From: CBDAPU01 sp965198875
Lineage (GTDB): Bacteria > Pseudomonadota > Gammaproteobacteria > Eutrophobiales > Eutrophobiaceae
NCBI GenBank assembly: GCA_965198875.1
Contig: CBDAPU010000002.1
Span: 3,719 to 67,718, forward strand
Length of the DNA: 64,000 nt
Direction: 5' to 3'
Shown here: positions 55,553-64,000 of the stretch, piece by piece
How the letters are laid out: each line of letters opens with the position of its first letter
How positions within the stretch are numbered: the first letter of the stretch is position 1
Position numbers and translations under genes: made by a program
The notes under the pieces: generated by a model
The model's database searches: none
What the model was told of the DNA's origin: nothing
Seen by the model: the letters and a program-made list of their open reading frames with translations, nothing else

Positions 55553-56644
55553 ATGCAACACGAGCGCATAATAAAAGAATGGGCGGCGACAAAGCTGATG
55601 GGTCAAAATCACTGGTGCCGGGGCTGGCTGGCCGCACTGCTGGCGGCGGACACCGATCTGCTGGGGCATATCCTGGAACAGGACAGCGGCTACCCGCATT
55701 ATCTCTGTCTGATCAACATGTATCATGAGCGCCTGCCTTATAATGACCACAAGGAACTGGCTGCCATGCTCCGCCATACCCCCAGGAAACAAATGCTGAA
55801 GGCCGTGCTTGACCCCTGTCCCGATGGTCTGCTGGGGGCATTGAAAAAATTGCCCAAGCGCCCCATGTCGCGCCAGGGCTATGCCAGGCTGCTCACACTC
55901 ATGGGCGATCACAGGGCCAGGAAATTCTTATCACATGATCATCGTGCCTCCCGCATACAGTTGCAGTTGCTGGAAAAGCTGCCGCCCGAGCTTCGGGATT
56001 GCCCTGTGATTGCCCACGTTAAAAATAAAGAACACATGGATGGCTTTCTGGAGTGCATTGAGGCTGTGCATGGTCTCGCCCCCATCATGAGTTACGCCGA
56101 TATCGCCCTGTCCCTGCGTCATACTCCATCAGCCCGAAGCCAGAAATACTGTTCAGTATACAGCTACCCGATTATTTCATGGTATGAAACACAACTCGCA
56201 AAGAAGGATTTTCCCGCCCCGCCCTGGCCTGGCAATGAGTGGTTAACACCGATCACCAGCGGCCGACAGCTGCGCCATGTCGGGCGCACGATGCACAACT
56301 GTGTGGGAAGATGGAATTATCTGTTGCCCATCATTCATGGTGAGGAGTATTTTTACGTGACCAGCCAGGCGCCGAAAGTTGTTATATTGATCGGCAAACA
56401 TAAGGCTGCGTGGCGCTTGCTTGATGTGGCAGGCGAGAGAAATAAAGGGCTGGGCAAAAAAAACGTCAAATACATCTTTCACAAAATGCAGAAAGCGGGC
56501 TTTGATGCACTGGAGAGTCGGCTGCCACAACGCTATGAGTATGAACGGGATATGCTGAATGAGGATTTCCAGGATGATTATAATTTTGAGTGTTACGAGC
56601 AATTTTGCGAACGGCAAATCGACTTCATCGGCTTTGAGGAGTAA
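55553..56644 (+). CDS. PcfJ-like domain protein
   Basis: About 363 residues from the ATG at 55553, which has a GAGGCGGGCGAG ribosome site; an upstream TTG/ATG at 55499 is less likely. The C-terminal third carries the PcfJ-like core: TSGRQLRHVGRTMHNCVGRW with conserved His and Cys, then YFYVTSQAPKVVILI and WRLLDVAGERNKG. PcfJ-like proteins are common on mobile elements and phages; biochemical role unclear. It ends 10 nt before the WYL gene, so probably one operon. Confidence 0.65.
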   Translation: MQHERIIKEWAATKLMGQNHWCRGWLAALLAADTDLLGHILEQDSGYPHYLCLINMYHERLPYNDHKELAAMLRHTPRKQMLKAVLDPCPDGLLGALKKLPKRPMSRQGYARLLTLMGDHRARKFLSHDHRASRIQLQLLEKLPPELRDCPVIAHVKNKEHMDGFLECIEAVHGLAPIMSYADIALSLRHTPSARSQKYCSVYSYPIISWYETQLAKKDFPAPPWPGNEWLTPITSGRQLRHVGRTMHNCVGRWNYLLPIIHGEEYFYVTSQAPKVVILIGKHKAAWRLLDVAGERNKGLGKKNVKYIFHKMQKAGFDALESRLPQRYEYERDMLNEDFQDDYNFECYEQFCERQIDFIGFEE

Positions 56645-56654
56645 GCCGTAACTC

Positions 56655-57665
56655 ATGCGCCGGGCACAGGACACCACACTGCGCTACCTGAAGATACTGA
56701 CGGCAGGGCTGCCCGTATTCCCGCGCCGCATCAGCACCGGCGAGTTACAGCGGCGGCTTGAGCGGGATAATCCTGCATACCGGGTCAGCGCAAGGACCAT
56801 GCAACGGGATCTGGAGAAACTGTCCGGCGACTTTCCCATCGGCAGTACGGACGAGGGCGGTCGCCGCTACTGGTTCTGGATTGAGAAAAACGACTTAACG
56901 CAGATCCCCGCCATGAGCGAGCAAACCGCCCTGGCCCTGCGGCTGGCCGAGTCCTGGCTCGCCCCCCTACTGCCGCCGTCCAGACTGTCTTTGTTACGTC
57001 CTTATTTCAAACACGCCCGCAAGGTATTGAAAAACACGCCGTTGAATGCCTGGCAGGATAAAGTCAGCATCGTGCCTGAGAGCCAGGCGCTGCTGCCGCC
57101 CAGAATTCGCAAGGACGTGCAGGAGACCGTGTATGAGGCGCTGCTGCAAAACAGACAATTAACCGTGCTCTATCAAGGTCGCGGCGAGCGCAAGGCCAAA
57201 GAGCGCCTGCTCAATCCACTGGGGCTGGTGGTGAGAAAACAGATCATCTACCTGATCGCCACGGCCTGGGATTATACCGACCCCTGGCATTATGCCCTGC
57301 ATCGCATCAACAGCGCCAGCATGGAGTCGGCGCCGGCAAGGACGCCGCCCGGGTTCCGGCTGGAGACACACATTCACACTGAGCGGGCCTTTTCCTACCC
57401 GGCCTCCAGTGCAAGGCTGAAACTGAAAATACGGGTGAGCAAGGCGCTGGCGGAGCACCTGCTGGAGTGCAGACTGGCCGCCGATCAAAAATGCAAGGCA
57501 GGAAAAGATGGCCGCAGCCTGATCACCGCCACTGTGAAGGACACCAATGAGCTGCGCTGGTGGCTGCTGGGACTGGGTGCTGCGGTCGAGGTGCTCGCCC
57601 CGAAGTCCCTGCGGGCGGAGATGCAAGCGCGGATTGGCGATATGAACAAAATATACACTGACTAA
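56655..57665 (+). CDS. WYL-domain transcriptional regulator
   Basis: 336 residues. The N-terminal HTH region (RRISTGELQRRL, SARTMQRDLEKLS near 27-58) is followed by a WYL domain at ~160-235 (LTVLYQGRGERKAKERLLNP, LVVRKQIIYLIATAWDY, HYALHRINS) and a C-terminal WCX-like extension. WYL regulators bind ligands and often control antiphage loci (family knowledge). It precedes two nuclease genes by 22 nt, so it probably regulates this operon. Confidence 0.88.
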   Translation: MRRAQDTTLRYLKILTAGLPVFPRRISTGELQRRLERDNPAYRVSARTMQRDLEKLSGDFPIGSTDEGGRRYWFWIEKNDLTQIPAMSEQTALALRLAESWLAPLLPPSRLSLLRPYFKHARKVLKNTPLNAWQDKVSIVPESQALLPPRIRKDVQETVYEALLQNRQLTVLYQGRGERKAKERLLNPLGLVVRKQIIYLIATAWDYTDPWHYALHRINSASMESAPARTPPGFRLETHIHTERAFSYPASSARLKLKIRVSKALAEHLLECRLAADQKCKAGKDGRSLITATVKDTNELRWWLLGLGAAVEVLAPKSLRAEMQARIGDMNKIYTD

Positions 57666-57687
57666 ATGCAAACTGGAAGACACAAAA

Positions 57688-58740
57688 ATGGAAATCGATA
57701 ATTTTTTGGAGTTACTGAGTGATTTTGAATCACTGCCCAATCAGTTTAACAGTAAAAGTATTTTCGATATCACCGGTTATCCACACCATGAAAATGTCAG
57801 CAGTAATATTCTAGCGTTCTATCTCAACCCAAACAATGAACATGGATTAGGCAGTTTATTTTTTTCATCGCTAATGAGCTTTGCTACTGAAGATGAACCA
57901 TCTCAGGATAACATGCAGATCAGCCGCGAAGTCTCAACAATCAAAAAAGGCAGAATTGATATTGTTATAGAAACAGACAGTCACATTATCGGCATTGAAA
58001 ATAAAATATTTCATCACTTGAACAATGATCTTGAGGATTATAGCAACTCTATCAACGAGTGGGCCAAGCCTGAAAAACTGGAAACGATAAAAATAGTCCT
58101 CGGCATAAAAAAAGAAGAATCTCATGGATTTGTCAGTGTTACTTATCAGGAGCTATGGGCAAAAATAAGAGAACAACTAGGCAATTATGTTACCACAACA
58201 TCACAGAAGTGGATTTTATATCTTATAGATTTTATGAACACTACTGATAATCTGATCGGAGGCACAATGGAACTAGACGAAAAAGATCAATTTTTTATTG
58301 AACATGAAGAGAGAGTAAATGAGCTACTAAAAGCCAGAAATAAATTTCTTTACAAATTTCATTGTAGAGTGTCAGAGCTAAAAAATTTAATTGATCAAGT
58401 GCCCGACTGTTGTAACAGGCAGTGGATACATGCCAGACGCTGTTTGGTGCACGACTTCGACCTGGCCGGGTATTCGATTGCCTTTGATCTGTTTGTCTCT
58501 CCCAAAGGATGGTCTTTGCAATTATTTGGCCGTAATACTGATTCGATAAACTACCTGGATAAGCTATTGCATATCTCGCCCGTGTCCGATGATCGAAAAA
58601 ACATGGGCAGGGTTGGTTTCAAATATGAACTGGAAAAGTTTGAGTTACATATTAAGCTTGAAGAGATAAAAGAAAAACTTCTGAATTGGTTTGAACGGTT
58701 AATTGAGTCAGAAAATAACCTGCGAGAACAATCCGAATGA
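57688..58740 (+). CDS. PD-(D/E)XK nuclease family protein
   Basis: 350 residues. The nuclease motif is KKGRIDIVIE (Asp ~90) followed by GIENKI (Glu and Lys of ExK ~107-109) and the LEDYSNSI helix, matching the PDDEXK_4 type. The C-terminal half (~200-350) has an additional alpha/beta domain with RQWIHARRCLVHDFDLAGY, of unknown role. AT-rich. Overlaps the next gene by 4 nt (ATGA), so the two are coupled. Confidence 0.8.
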   Translation: MEIDNFLELLSDFESLPNQFNSKSIFDITGYPHHENVSSNILAFYLNPNNEHGLGSLFFSSLMSFATEDEPSQDNMQISREVSTIKKGRIDIVIETDSHIIGIENKIFHHLNNDLEDYSNSINEWAKPEKLETIKIVLGIKKEESHGFVSVTYQELWAKIREQLGNYVTTTSQKWILYLIDFMNTTDNLIGGTMELDEKDQFFIEHEERVNELLKARNKFLYKFHCRVSELKNLIDQVPDCCNRQWIHARRCLVHDFDLAGYSIAFDLFVSPKGWSLQLFGRNTDSINYLDKLLHISPVSDDRKNMGRVGFKYELEKFELHIKLEEIKEKLLNWFERLIESENNLREQSE

Positions 58741-59540
58741 ATAATTACTATGTTTACGTATACATCGATCCGCGGAATTTTGAAGAGTTCTATTACGGAA
58801 AAGGTAAAGGCTCCAGAAAGAATGCACATCTAAACGATGATTCATATAACGATAAGTCAAAGAGGATCAAGGCAATCAAAAAAGAAGGTTTGCAGCCCAT
58901 CATTCGAGTGATTGCCCGTAATTTATCCGAACACAACGCATTACTGATAGAGAAAGCCCTTATCTGGAAACTGGGCAAGCAATTAACCAATATTTCGTCC
59001 GGCCATTATAAGGAGAATTTTCGACCGTATGATACCTTGCATAAAGAGCTCTCCGGATATGATTTTCAAAACGGCCTACATTTCTTCAATATTGGCGAAG
59101 GCTCTCATCGCAGTTGGGATGATTGCAGGAAATATGGCTTTATCTCTGCCGGGCAAGGCACAGTACATAGTAATGACATATCAGGTCTGCATGAGGGCGA
59201 TGTGGTCGCCGCTTATTTGAACGGGCGTGGTTTTATTGGTATTGGGCAGATTACCCATAAAGCTAAGCGTGTGAAAGAGGTGCGAATCAACGGCACTCTC
59301 CTGCTTGATCTTGAACTTAAATGCCCGGGTATGGCAGATAATTCCGATGATAAAGAGAAGTCCGAATACGTGGCTTTGGTAAAGTGGATCAAATCTGTTC
59401 CTGGAACCGAGGCAAAATGGAAGCCAAACAGCGGGCTATTTACTCCCCGGCCGGTTCGGGCTTCATTAGACGGTCAAACAAAAACGGTGGTATTTTTAGA
59501 ACAGGAGTTTTCAGTCAATTTTGCAGAACTCATTAAATAA
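58737..59540 (+). CDS. GIY-YIG-like nuclease fused to a PUA/EVE-like domain
   Basis: 267 residues. N-terminal ~95 residues: YVYVYIDPRNFEEFYYGKGK, with the GKGKGSRKNAHL motif and the Glu in LLIEKALI, as in LEM-3-like GIY-YIG nucleases. Residues ~120-185 (SHRSWDDCRKYGFISAGQG, DVVAAYLNGRGFIGIG) resemble PUA/EVE folds, which in other systems bind modified bases. This points to modification-dependent cleavage (inference). No stand-alone name known. Confidence 0.75.
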   Translation: MNNYYVYVYIDPRNFEEFYYGKGKGSRKNAHLNDDSYNDKSKRIKAIKKEGLQPIIRVIARNLSEHNALLIEKALIWKLGKQLTNISSGHYKENFRPYDTLHKELSGYDFQNGLHFFNIGEGSHRSWDDCRKYGFISAGQGTVHSNDISGLHEGDVVAAYLNGRGFIGIGQITHKAKRVKEVRINGTLLLDLELKCPGMADNSDDKEKSEYVALVKWIKSVPGTEAKWKPNSGLFTPRPVRASLDGQTKTVVFLEQEFSVNFAELIK

Positions 59541-59608
59541 TCAAGTGCTTGATATGCAAGAGATGTATGCTGATTGACTTATTCACCATAAACAGAGGAG
59601 ATAAAAAA

Positions 59609-59762
59609 ATGAAACCCCCAATTTGTTTCACTTCGCCAGCGGCGAATTATCACAGGATGCTTTTATTTGCTGGTTGTTATCCTGGGCGAGAGAAGAACAT
59701 GCCAAAGATGATGAATCGTTGGACACGAATGCGCTTTATACTCACATGATCGACAGCTTGTT
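59609..59762 (+). pseudogene. 5' fragment of a second PD-(D/E)XK nuclease gene
   Basis: From a TTG at 59623 the frame reads HFASGELSQDAFICWLLSWA, then EEHAKDDESL, the conserved N-terminal segment of PD-(D/E)XK family proteins. The nearby ATG at 59609 (after GGAG) is out of frame. Similarity stops near 59760, where the convergent YHS gene fragment begins, so more than 80% of the gene is gone. Confidence 0.65.
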
Positions 59763-59777
59763 GGCGGCAGGCCGCCC

Positions 59778-59968
59778 CGCCACTCAGTGGAGAATTCGCT
59801 CTTGCCCTTACTTGGCGCGCCATCAGTAAAATAGGCGACCGGATCATAGCCCTGCATGGCGTAACCGTCTTTTGTCACCATAATCTCGGTAGCGCTGTAC
59901 TGCTCGCCGGTGCAGGCATTCAGCCAGAATAAAAGCAAACAACTACCCATGACTCTTTCCAACTTCAT
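59778..59968 (-). pseudogene. YHS-domain lipoprotein, C-terminally truncated
   Basis: From ATG 59968: signal MKLERVMGSCLLLFWLNAC with lipobox LNAC, then YAMQGYDPVAYFTDGAPSKG and EFSTEWRG, the N-terminal half of a YHS-domain protein (metal-binding, common in periplasmic proteins). The segment after WRG that normally has the NRDLF/Cys part is missing; the frame continues into unrelated sequence at the deletion scar (59763-59776). Confidence 0.75.
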
Positions 59969-60159
59969 CAACACACCCCTTTTATATAAATAATAGATAG
60001 CCGGAATGAAACCGGGTTCCTTCTCTGCTACATCACGCCATATGATGAAGCCCCTGCACCCGCCCAAAGCTGGCACTATCCGCCTGCCTTGCATGGGCGC
60101 TCTAAAAATGCCCGGCGGCGCCCCTGTACTCAAGGAAGCATGGACCTCATCAGGGCTCT

Positions 60160-61062
60160 TCAAGCAGTGGCAAAGAAGTCCATGATGATATCCGCTAATG
60201 CCTTCGGTTTTTCAAGATGTAGCATGTGCCCCGCCCCCTCAACCACCTCGATCTTGAGATTATCGATACACCCATGTAGCTCTTTTTCCAGATCCGCTCC
60301 CCGGTATTGCTTATAAATTTTGGACTCACCGGCCAAAACCAGCATGGCATTAGCTGTGATCCGCCGCCAGCAGGATCTCGCCTCTTCACGACGATACAGC
60401 ACCGGGTTAATGATCTTGTGGGCCGGATCCGCCTTCATTACCAATCCCGCATGATGAGCATCTGCATCAGCCCACTGCTGCGCCACGAACATGGCTTTAT
60501 CCGTTGAGATAGTCGGCGCCAGATGAGAGATATAATCAGCCAATTCGTCTATGGATTGAAACTGCCTGAAGTCCGCATGTTGATTTAACTGATCCAGCCA
60601 GGTGTTATATCGCTCCGGCGCCTGTTGCGGGCAGCTATCCGGCAGACCCACTGCGTCTATATTAACAACATGGGAAACACGAGCCGCTCGTATGCCGGCA
60701 TACAACCAGGCGATATTCCCACCCATACTATGCCCCACCAACCTGACTTTCAGATCCGAAGAGAAGTGCGCGATTAACGCATCCAGATCCGCCAGATATT
60801 GAGGAAACCAGTACGCCCCGGCCCACTGGCTGGCGCCAAATCCACGCCAGTCCGGCGCGATGAAGTAGTAATTATCCGCTAATGCGTCAATGAGAAACTG
60901 AAAACTCAAACCCACATCGGCCCAGCCATGCAGCAGATAGACCGGCTCCAGCCCGGCATCGCCCCAGGTATAAACACGATAACGCAGCCCACAGATGGCC
61001 ACATCCTGTGATGTCGGCGCTTTCGCCGGTTGATATGTATCACGCATGGGGGCCCGCTTCAA
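60160..61062 (-). CDS. Alpha/beta hydrolase
   Basis: 300 residues. Oxyanion HGWAD near 45-49, nucleophile Ser in GHSMGG, and catalytic His in the GAGHMLHLEKP segment near the C-terminus. Similar in length to lipase/esterase-type hydrolases; substrate unknown. An alternative start MRDTYQPAKAP lies 15 nt downstream. Divergent from the next gene. Confidence 0.82.
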   Translation of the reverse strand: MKRAPMRDTYQPAKAPTSQDVAICGLRYRVYTWGDAGLEPVYLLHGWADVGLSFQFLIDALADNYYFIAPDWRGFGASQWAGAYWFPQYLADLDALIAHFSSDLKVRLVGHSMGGNIAWLYAGIRAARVSHVVNIDAVGLPDSCPQQAPERYNTWLDQLNQHADFRQFQSIDELADYISHLAPTISTDKAMFVAQQWADADAHHAGLVMKADPAHKIINPVLYRREEARSCWRRITANAMLVLAGESKIYKQYRGADLEKELHGCIDNLKIEVVEGAGHMLHLEKPKALADIIMDFFATA

Positions 61063-61092
61063 AGTGATAACGATAGCCAGACTATATGGGGT

Positions 61093-62268
61093 ATGATCGA
61101 CACAAGCAAACGTGTTGAAAATCTAAAGATCATGCTGGATGAGAAGATAATAGCGGATGAGTTTCCCCAGGCGGAAGGATTGGTTTATCTCAATCATGCC
61201 GCTATAGCGCCCTGGCCGAGGCGCACCAAAGAGGCGGTCATTGAGTTTGCCCATGAGAATGTGATCTACGGCGCCAGTCGTTATTATTTATTTACTGAAA
61301 AAGAACGATTGCTCCGAGAGCAGATCCGGCGTCTTATCAATGCGCCGTCAACCGAGGATATCGCCCTGGTAAAAAACACCTCCGAGGCCATTTCCATCGT
61401 GGCGTCCGGTCTCACCTGGAAACCGGGTGATAATGTGGTGACTTCAAAAGAAGAGTTTCCCTCTAACCGGATCCCCTGGGACGCCCAGAAGAAATACGGC
61501 GTTAGTCTGAGAGAAGTCAATATCAGGTGTGCCTCCCCGGAGCAGGCGCTGATGGACGCCTGTGATGATGATACTCGTGTGCTTGCGATCAGCTCAGTGC
61601 AATTTAGCAGTGGCGTTCGGGTGAGTCTGGAGCTGCTGGGGGCTTTTTGCGGGGCGAACAACATCCTCTTTTGTATCGATGCCATTCAAAGCATCGGCGC
61701 CCATAGCATTGATGTGCAAAGCATTCAGGCGGATTTTATAATGGCCGATGCACACAAGTGGATGCTGGGGCCTGAGGGCATTGCACTGCTCTATGTCAAT
61801 GAGGCGATAAGAGATACGTTGACCTTATATCAGTACGGCTGGCACATGACCACGGCGCCTGACGATTATGACTCAAAAGAATGGAGCCCGTCTAAAAGCG
61901 CCACCCGTTTTGAACCCGGCTCAAGTAATATGCTTGGGGTTTACGCCCTCTCGGCAAGTCTCAGCCTCATTGAAGAGGCGGGGATGGTAAATATAGAGGC
62001 CGAATTAAACGACAACATCACCTATTTGTTCGATAAATTGGCACAGATAGACGGCGTCACCCTCATCACGCCATCAAACCCGGAGCAACGCGCCGGTATT
62101 GTCTCATTTCAAATAGCGGATAAAGCGCATCAAAGTCTGCATAAAATGCTGCGTGACAATCAGGTGATCTGCGCCTGCCGTGGCGGTGCGCTGCGCTTCT
62201 CACCACACTACTACAGCAAGAAAGAGAACATTGACAGGGCGATTGACGTCCTCACATCGCTGATCTGA
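61093..62268 (+). CDS. Class-V aminotransferase (cysteine desulfurase-like fold)
   Basis: About 391 residues from ATG 61093 (MIDTSKRVENLK); an upstream in-frame start at 61030 overlaps the divergent hydrolase. YLNHAAIAPWPRR near 33-45, PLP lysine in MADAHKWMLGPEG, and RFEPGSSNMLGVYAL. The family includes cysteine desulfurases, isopenicillin-epimerase-like and kynureninase-like enzymes; the catalytic Cys loop of SufS is not evident, so function is open. Confidence 0.78.
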   Translation: MIDTSKRVENLKIMLDEKIIADEFPQAEGLVYLNHAAIAPWPRRTKEAVIEFAHENVIYGASRYYLFTEKERLLREQIRRLINAPSTEDIALVKNTSEAISIVASGLTWKPGDNVVTSKEEFPSNRIPWDAQKKYGVSLREVNIRCASPEQALMDACDDDTRVLAISSVQFSSGVRVSLELLGAFCGANNILFCIDAIQSIGAHSIDVQSIQADFIMADAHKWMLGPEGIALLYVNEAIRDTLTLYQYGWHMTTAPDDYDSKEWSPSKSATRFEPGSSNMLGVYALSASLSLIEEAGMVNIEAELNDNITYLFDKLAQIDGVTLITPSNPEQRAGIVSFQIADKAHQSLHKMLRDNQVICACRGGALRFSPHYYSKKENIDRAIDVLTSLI

Positions 62269-62363
62269 GATAAAAGCGGCGCCTTTAAATGCTCTGCTTA
62301 TCCCACGGCCTATAAAACTCACCGGCCGCTTTCGGGTGTGCCGCCCTGCCTCATCTGGGTTTA

Positions 62364-63131
62364 TCAATGGGCGAACAAGCGCTCATAATTCTTTTGCGTG
62401 ATCGACATCACCTCATCTAACGCAACCTCTTGCAGCTCGGCAATTTTCTCCGCAACAAAGCGCACATACGCCGGTTCGTTTTGTTGGCCACGGTGAGGAA
62501 CCGGCGCCAGAAAAGGCGCATCGGTCTCGATCAGCATGTTATTGAGTGGCAACTGCCGCGCGGTATCCTGCAGGGCCTGTGCATTCTTGAAGGTGACGAT
62601 GCCGGAGAAAGAGATGTAGAAGTTCAGATCGATGGCTTCTCTGGCTGTTGTCAGATCATCCACAAAACAGTGCATCACGCCACCCACCTTCTCGGCCCCT
62701 TCTTCTTTTAATATACCCAGCACATCGGCCTTTGCCTCACGGCTATGGATGATGAGTGGTTTGTTGAGCGCTTTTGCCGCGCGGATATGGGTGCGAAATC
62801 GCTCTCTTTGCCAGTGCAGATCACCTTGACTGCGAAAATAATCCAGCCCCGTCTCACCGATAGCGACAACAGCCGGATCATCGGCGAGCTGCAACAGCGC
62901 ATCTTCGCTCACCAGTAGCGTTTCATCCGTATTGGGATGTACCCCGACAGAGGCAGCAACACATTCATGAGCATCCGCCAGGCGCTTGATCTGTGGAAAT
63001 GAGGCCAGCTCGGTGGAAACGCATAGCATCCGCCCTACCCCTGCCTGCCTGGCGGCATGGATAACCGCCTCGGCGCCGCCCTGCTTCTCAATCATGGGGA
63101 TGTGACAATGGGAGTCGATCAAATATGACAT
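62364..63131 (-). CDS. tatD: TatD family metal-dependent hydrolase
   Basis: 255 residues. The metal ligand segment IDSHCHIP (6-13), the GETGLDYF motif near 93-100, and IETDAPFLAP near 200-209 are all present. Metal-dependent deoxyribonuclease-type fold. It sits beside pilZ and holB as commonly seen in gammaproteobacteria. Confidence 0.9.
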   Translation of the reverse strand: MSYLIDSHCHIPMIEKQGGAEAVIHAARQAGVGRMLCVSTELASFPQIKRLADAHECVAASVGVHPNTDETLLVSEDALLQLADDPAVVAIGETGLDYFRSQGDLHWQRERFRTHIRAAKALNKPLIIHSREAKADVLGILKEEGAEKVGGVMHCFVDDLTTAREAIDLNFYISFSGIVTFKNAQALQDTARQLPLNNMLIETDAPFLAPVPHRGQQNEPAYVRFVAEKIAELQEVALDEVMSITQKNYERLFAH

Positions 63132-63182
63132 AACGGGAAGATGCTGGAAGGCTTAATAACAAGTGATTGTTTTTACCTGCGA

Positions 63183-63542
63183 TCAGATGGTGTGAGTGGG
63201 GCGATCTGATTTAAGCGCACCGGCCAGTTGGTTCTCGATCTTGTTGCGGGTGGCGCCTTTGTCCAGCTCACTGAATTGCACACCGATCCCCGCCGTTTTA
63301 CTGCCCTGCGCCCCCTTGGGGGTGATCCACACGACCCGACCGGCGACGGGTAGTTTTTCCTTACTGTCCGTCAGGGTCAGGAGCATGAACACCTCATCAC
63401 CGATTTTGTAGGGCTTCGCCGTGGGAATAAACAGCCCGCCGTTCCTGATAAACGGCATGTATGAGGCATAAAGGGCGCTTTTATCCCGAATCGTCAGGGA
63501 CAAAATACCCTGTCTTGGATCTCTGCCTGCCGGTGCGCTCAC
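63183..63542 (-). CDS. pilZ: PilZ-domain protein (type IV pilus assembly PilZ)
   Basis: 119 residues, a PilZ-type domain: MPFIRNGGLFIPTAKPYKIG-like N-terminal strand region (~29-48), then LPVAGRVVWITPKG. The c-di-GMP RxxxR motif is not obvious, in line with the PilZ-proper subfamily that acts with PilB/FimX. Located next to holB as in Xanthomonas and Pseudomonas. Confidence 0.85.
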   Translation of the reverse strand: MSAPAGRDPRQGILSLTIRDKSALYASYMPFIRNGGLFIPTAKPYKIGDEVFMLLTLTDSKEKLPVAGRVVWITPKGAQGSKTAGIGVQFSELDKGATRNKIENQLAGALKSDRPTHTI

Positions 63543-63549
63543 GCTGTGC

Positions 63550-64000
63550 TTACCCGTTATTGCCCAAAAATTGCCAGTGAATGATGATCTCTTCCAGCAG
63601 ACCCTGTTTATTCAGGTTCGTCGTGCCCGTGATCAGATGATAGTTTTTTAGCGCCAGATCATAACAACTTATAACCTGCTGTAAGTGTAATCCATTTGAT
63701 AGGTGATGCAAGTCCTTATTTATTCGAGCATTATCAATGATCCTCATATCCGGTGAGCAAACTATTCGGGCCATTTTGCTGAACATGGCGAGCAACCAGC
63801 GTAATACCTCGGCCGTGTCAAACCTCTGCCATTTCTCGGCAATATACACGGGATCGGCATTGAACATGCGTAATTCTCTTAAATCATCCATCACTTCCCG
63901 ACGCCTCTCCAGTATATCCGTTTCACTGAGTTCCAGCGCTCTCAAAGGGGCCTGATCAGTCAATGCCAGCAATTCAGCGGTGATCTCAGGTGCATTGAGC
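63550..64000 (-). CDS. holB: DNA polymerase III subunit delta' (partial, 5' end beyond the right edge)
   Basis: 150 codons of the C-terminal part are in the window: ALTDQAPLRALELSE, then a helical C-terminal domain ending WQFLGNNG. The frame is open to position 64000. Clamp-loader subunit; adjacency to pilZ and tatD supports the call. The ATPase-like N-terminal domain lies outside the window. Confidence 0.8.
   Translation of the reverse strand, partial: LNAPEITAELLALTDQAPLRALELSETDILERRREVMDDLRELRMFNADPVYIAEKWQRFDTAEVLRWLLAMFSKMARIVCSPDMRIIDNARINKDLHHLSNGLHLQQVISCYDLALKNYHLITGTTNLNKQGLLEEIIIHWQFLGNNG

Overview
The window looks like chromosomal DNA of a gammaproteobacterium with serine-cycle C1 metabolism. 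Evidence: a complete malate-thiokinase branch of the serine cycle (ppc, hpr, mtkB, mtkA, mcl, sga), a 14-subunit proteobacterial NADH dehydrogenase operon with a DUF2818 gene behind nuoN, an icd-aceK pair, YajQ, SCO/PCuAC copper proteins, a ZnuD-like receptor, and a tatD-pilZ-holB end. No rRNA, tRNA, CRISPR array or intact transposase was seen.

Layout. 1-8.0 kb (minus strand): serine-cycle operon running sga > mcl > mtkA > mtkB > hpr > ppc; ppc runs off the left edge. 8.4-9.8 kb: metZ behind a leader that can form two mutually exclusive hairpins. 10-14.6 kb (plus): icd, aceK, apbE, yajQ. 14.9-20.3 kb: a selenium-related locus with an internally deleted selenoneine-synthase (senA) remnant, an intact senB-type selenosugar synthase, an intervening Fic gene, and a SelD fused to a pyridine-nucleotide oxidoreductase. 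20.7-24.6 kb: NhaD antiporter, SCO, PCuAC and phosphatidylserine decarboxylase.

24.6-42.1 kb (minus): nuoA-N. The operon is interrupted twice: between nuoE and nuoF by three foreign-looking genes including a DNA methyltransferase, and between nuoL and nuoM by the C-terminal stub of another methyltransferase plus a small ORF. 42.5-45 kb: a zinc-type TonB receptor and a small secreted protein.

45-54.5 kb is an accessory, decayed Mu-like prophage zone. It holds repressor fragments, a Ner-like pseudogene with an internal stop, an interrupted DUF3102 gene, a frameshifted M15 peptidase, a portal fragment, and a MuF head protein whose C-terminal JAB-like domain is joined through an in-frame inverted-repeat element. 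Several dispersed palindromic repeats lie here. A 52-bp inverted repeat brackets about 3.2 kb of it. The same zone holds a secreted avidin-family protein with every canonical biotin ligand position present, and a TRADD-N-associated-type membrane gene broken at a T tract.

55.5-59.8 kb (plus): a compact gene set (PcfJ-like protein, WYL regulator, PD-(D/E)XK nuclease, GIY-YIG nuclease with a PUA/EVE-like domain, truncated second PD-(D/E)XK gene). It resembles an uncharacterised defence operon and ends at a deletion scar that also truncates a YHS-domain lipoprotein. 60-64 kb returns to ordinary genes: alpha/beta hydrolase, class-V aminotransferase, TatD, PilZ and HolB (partial).
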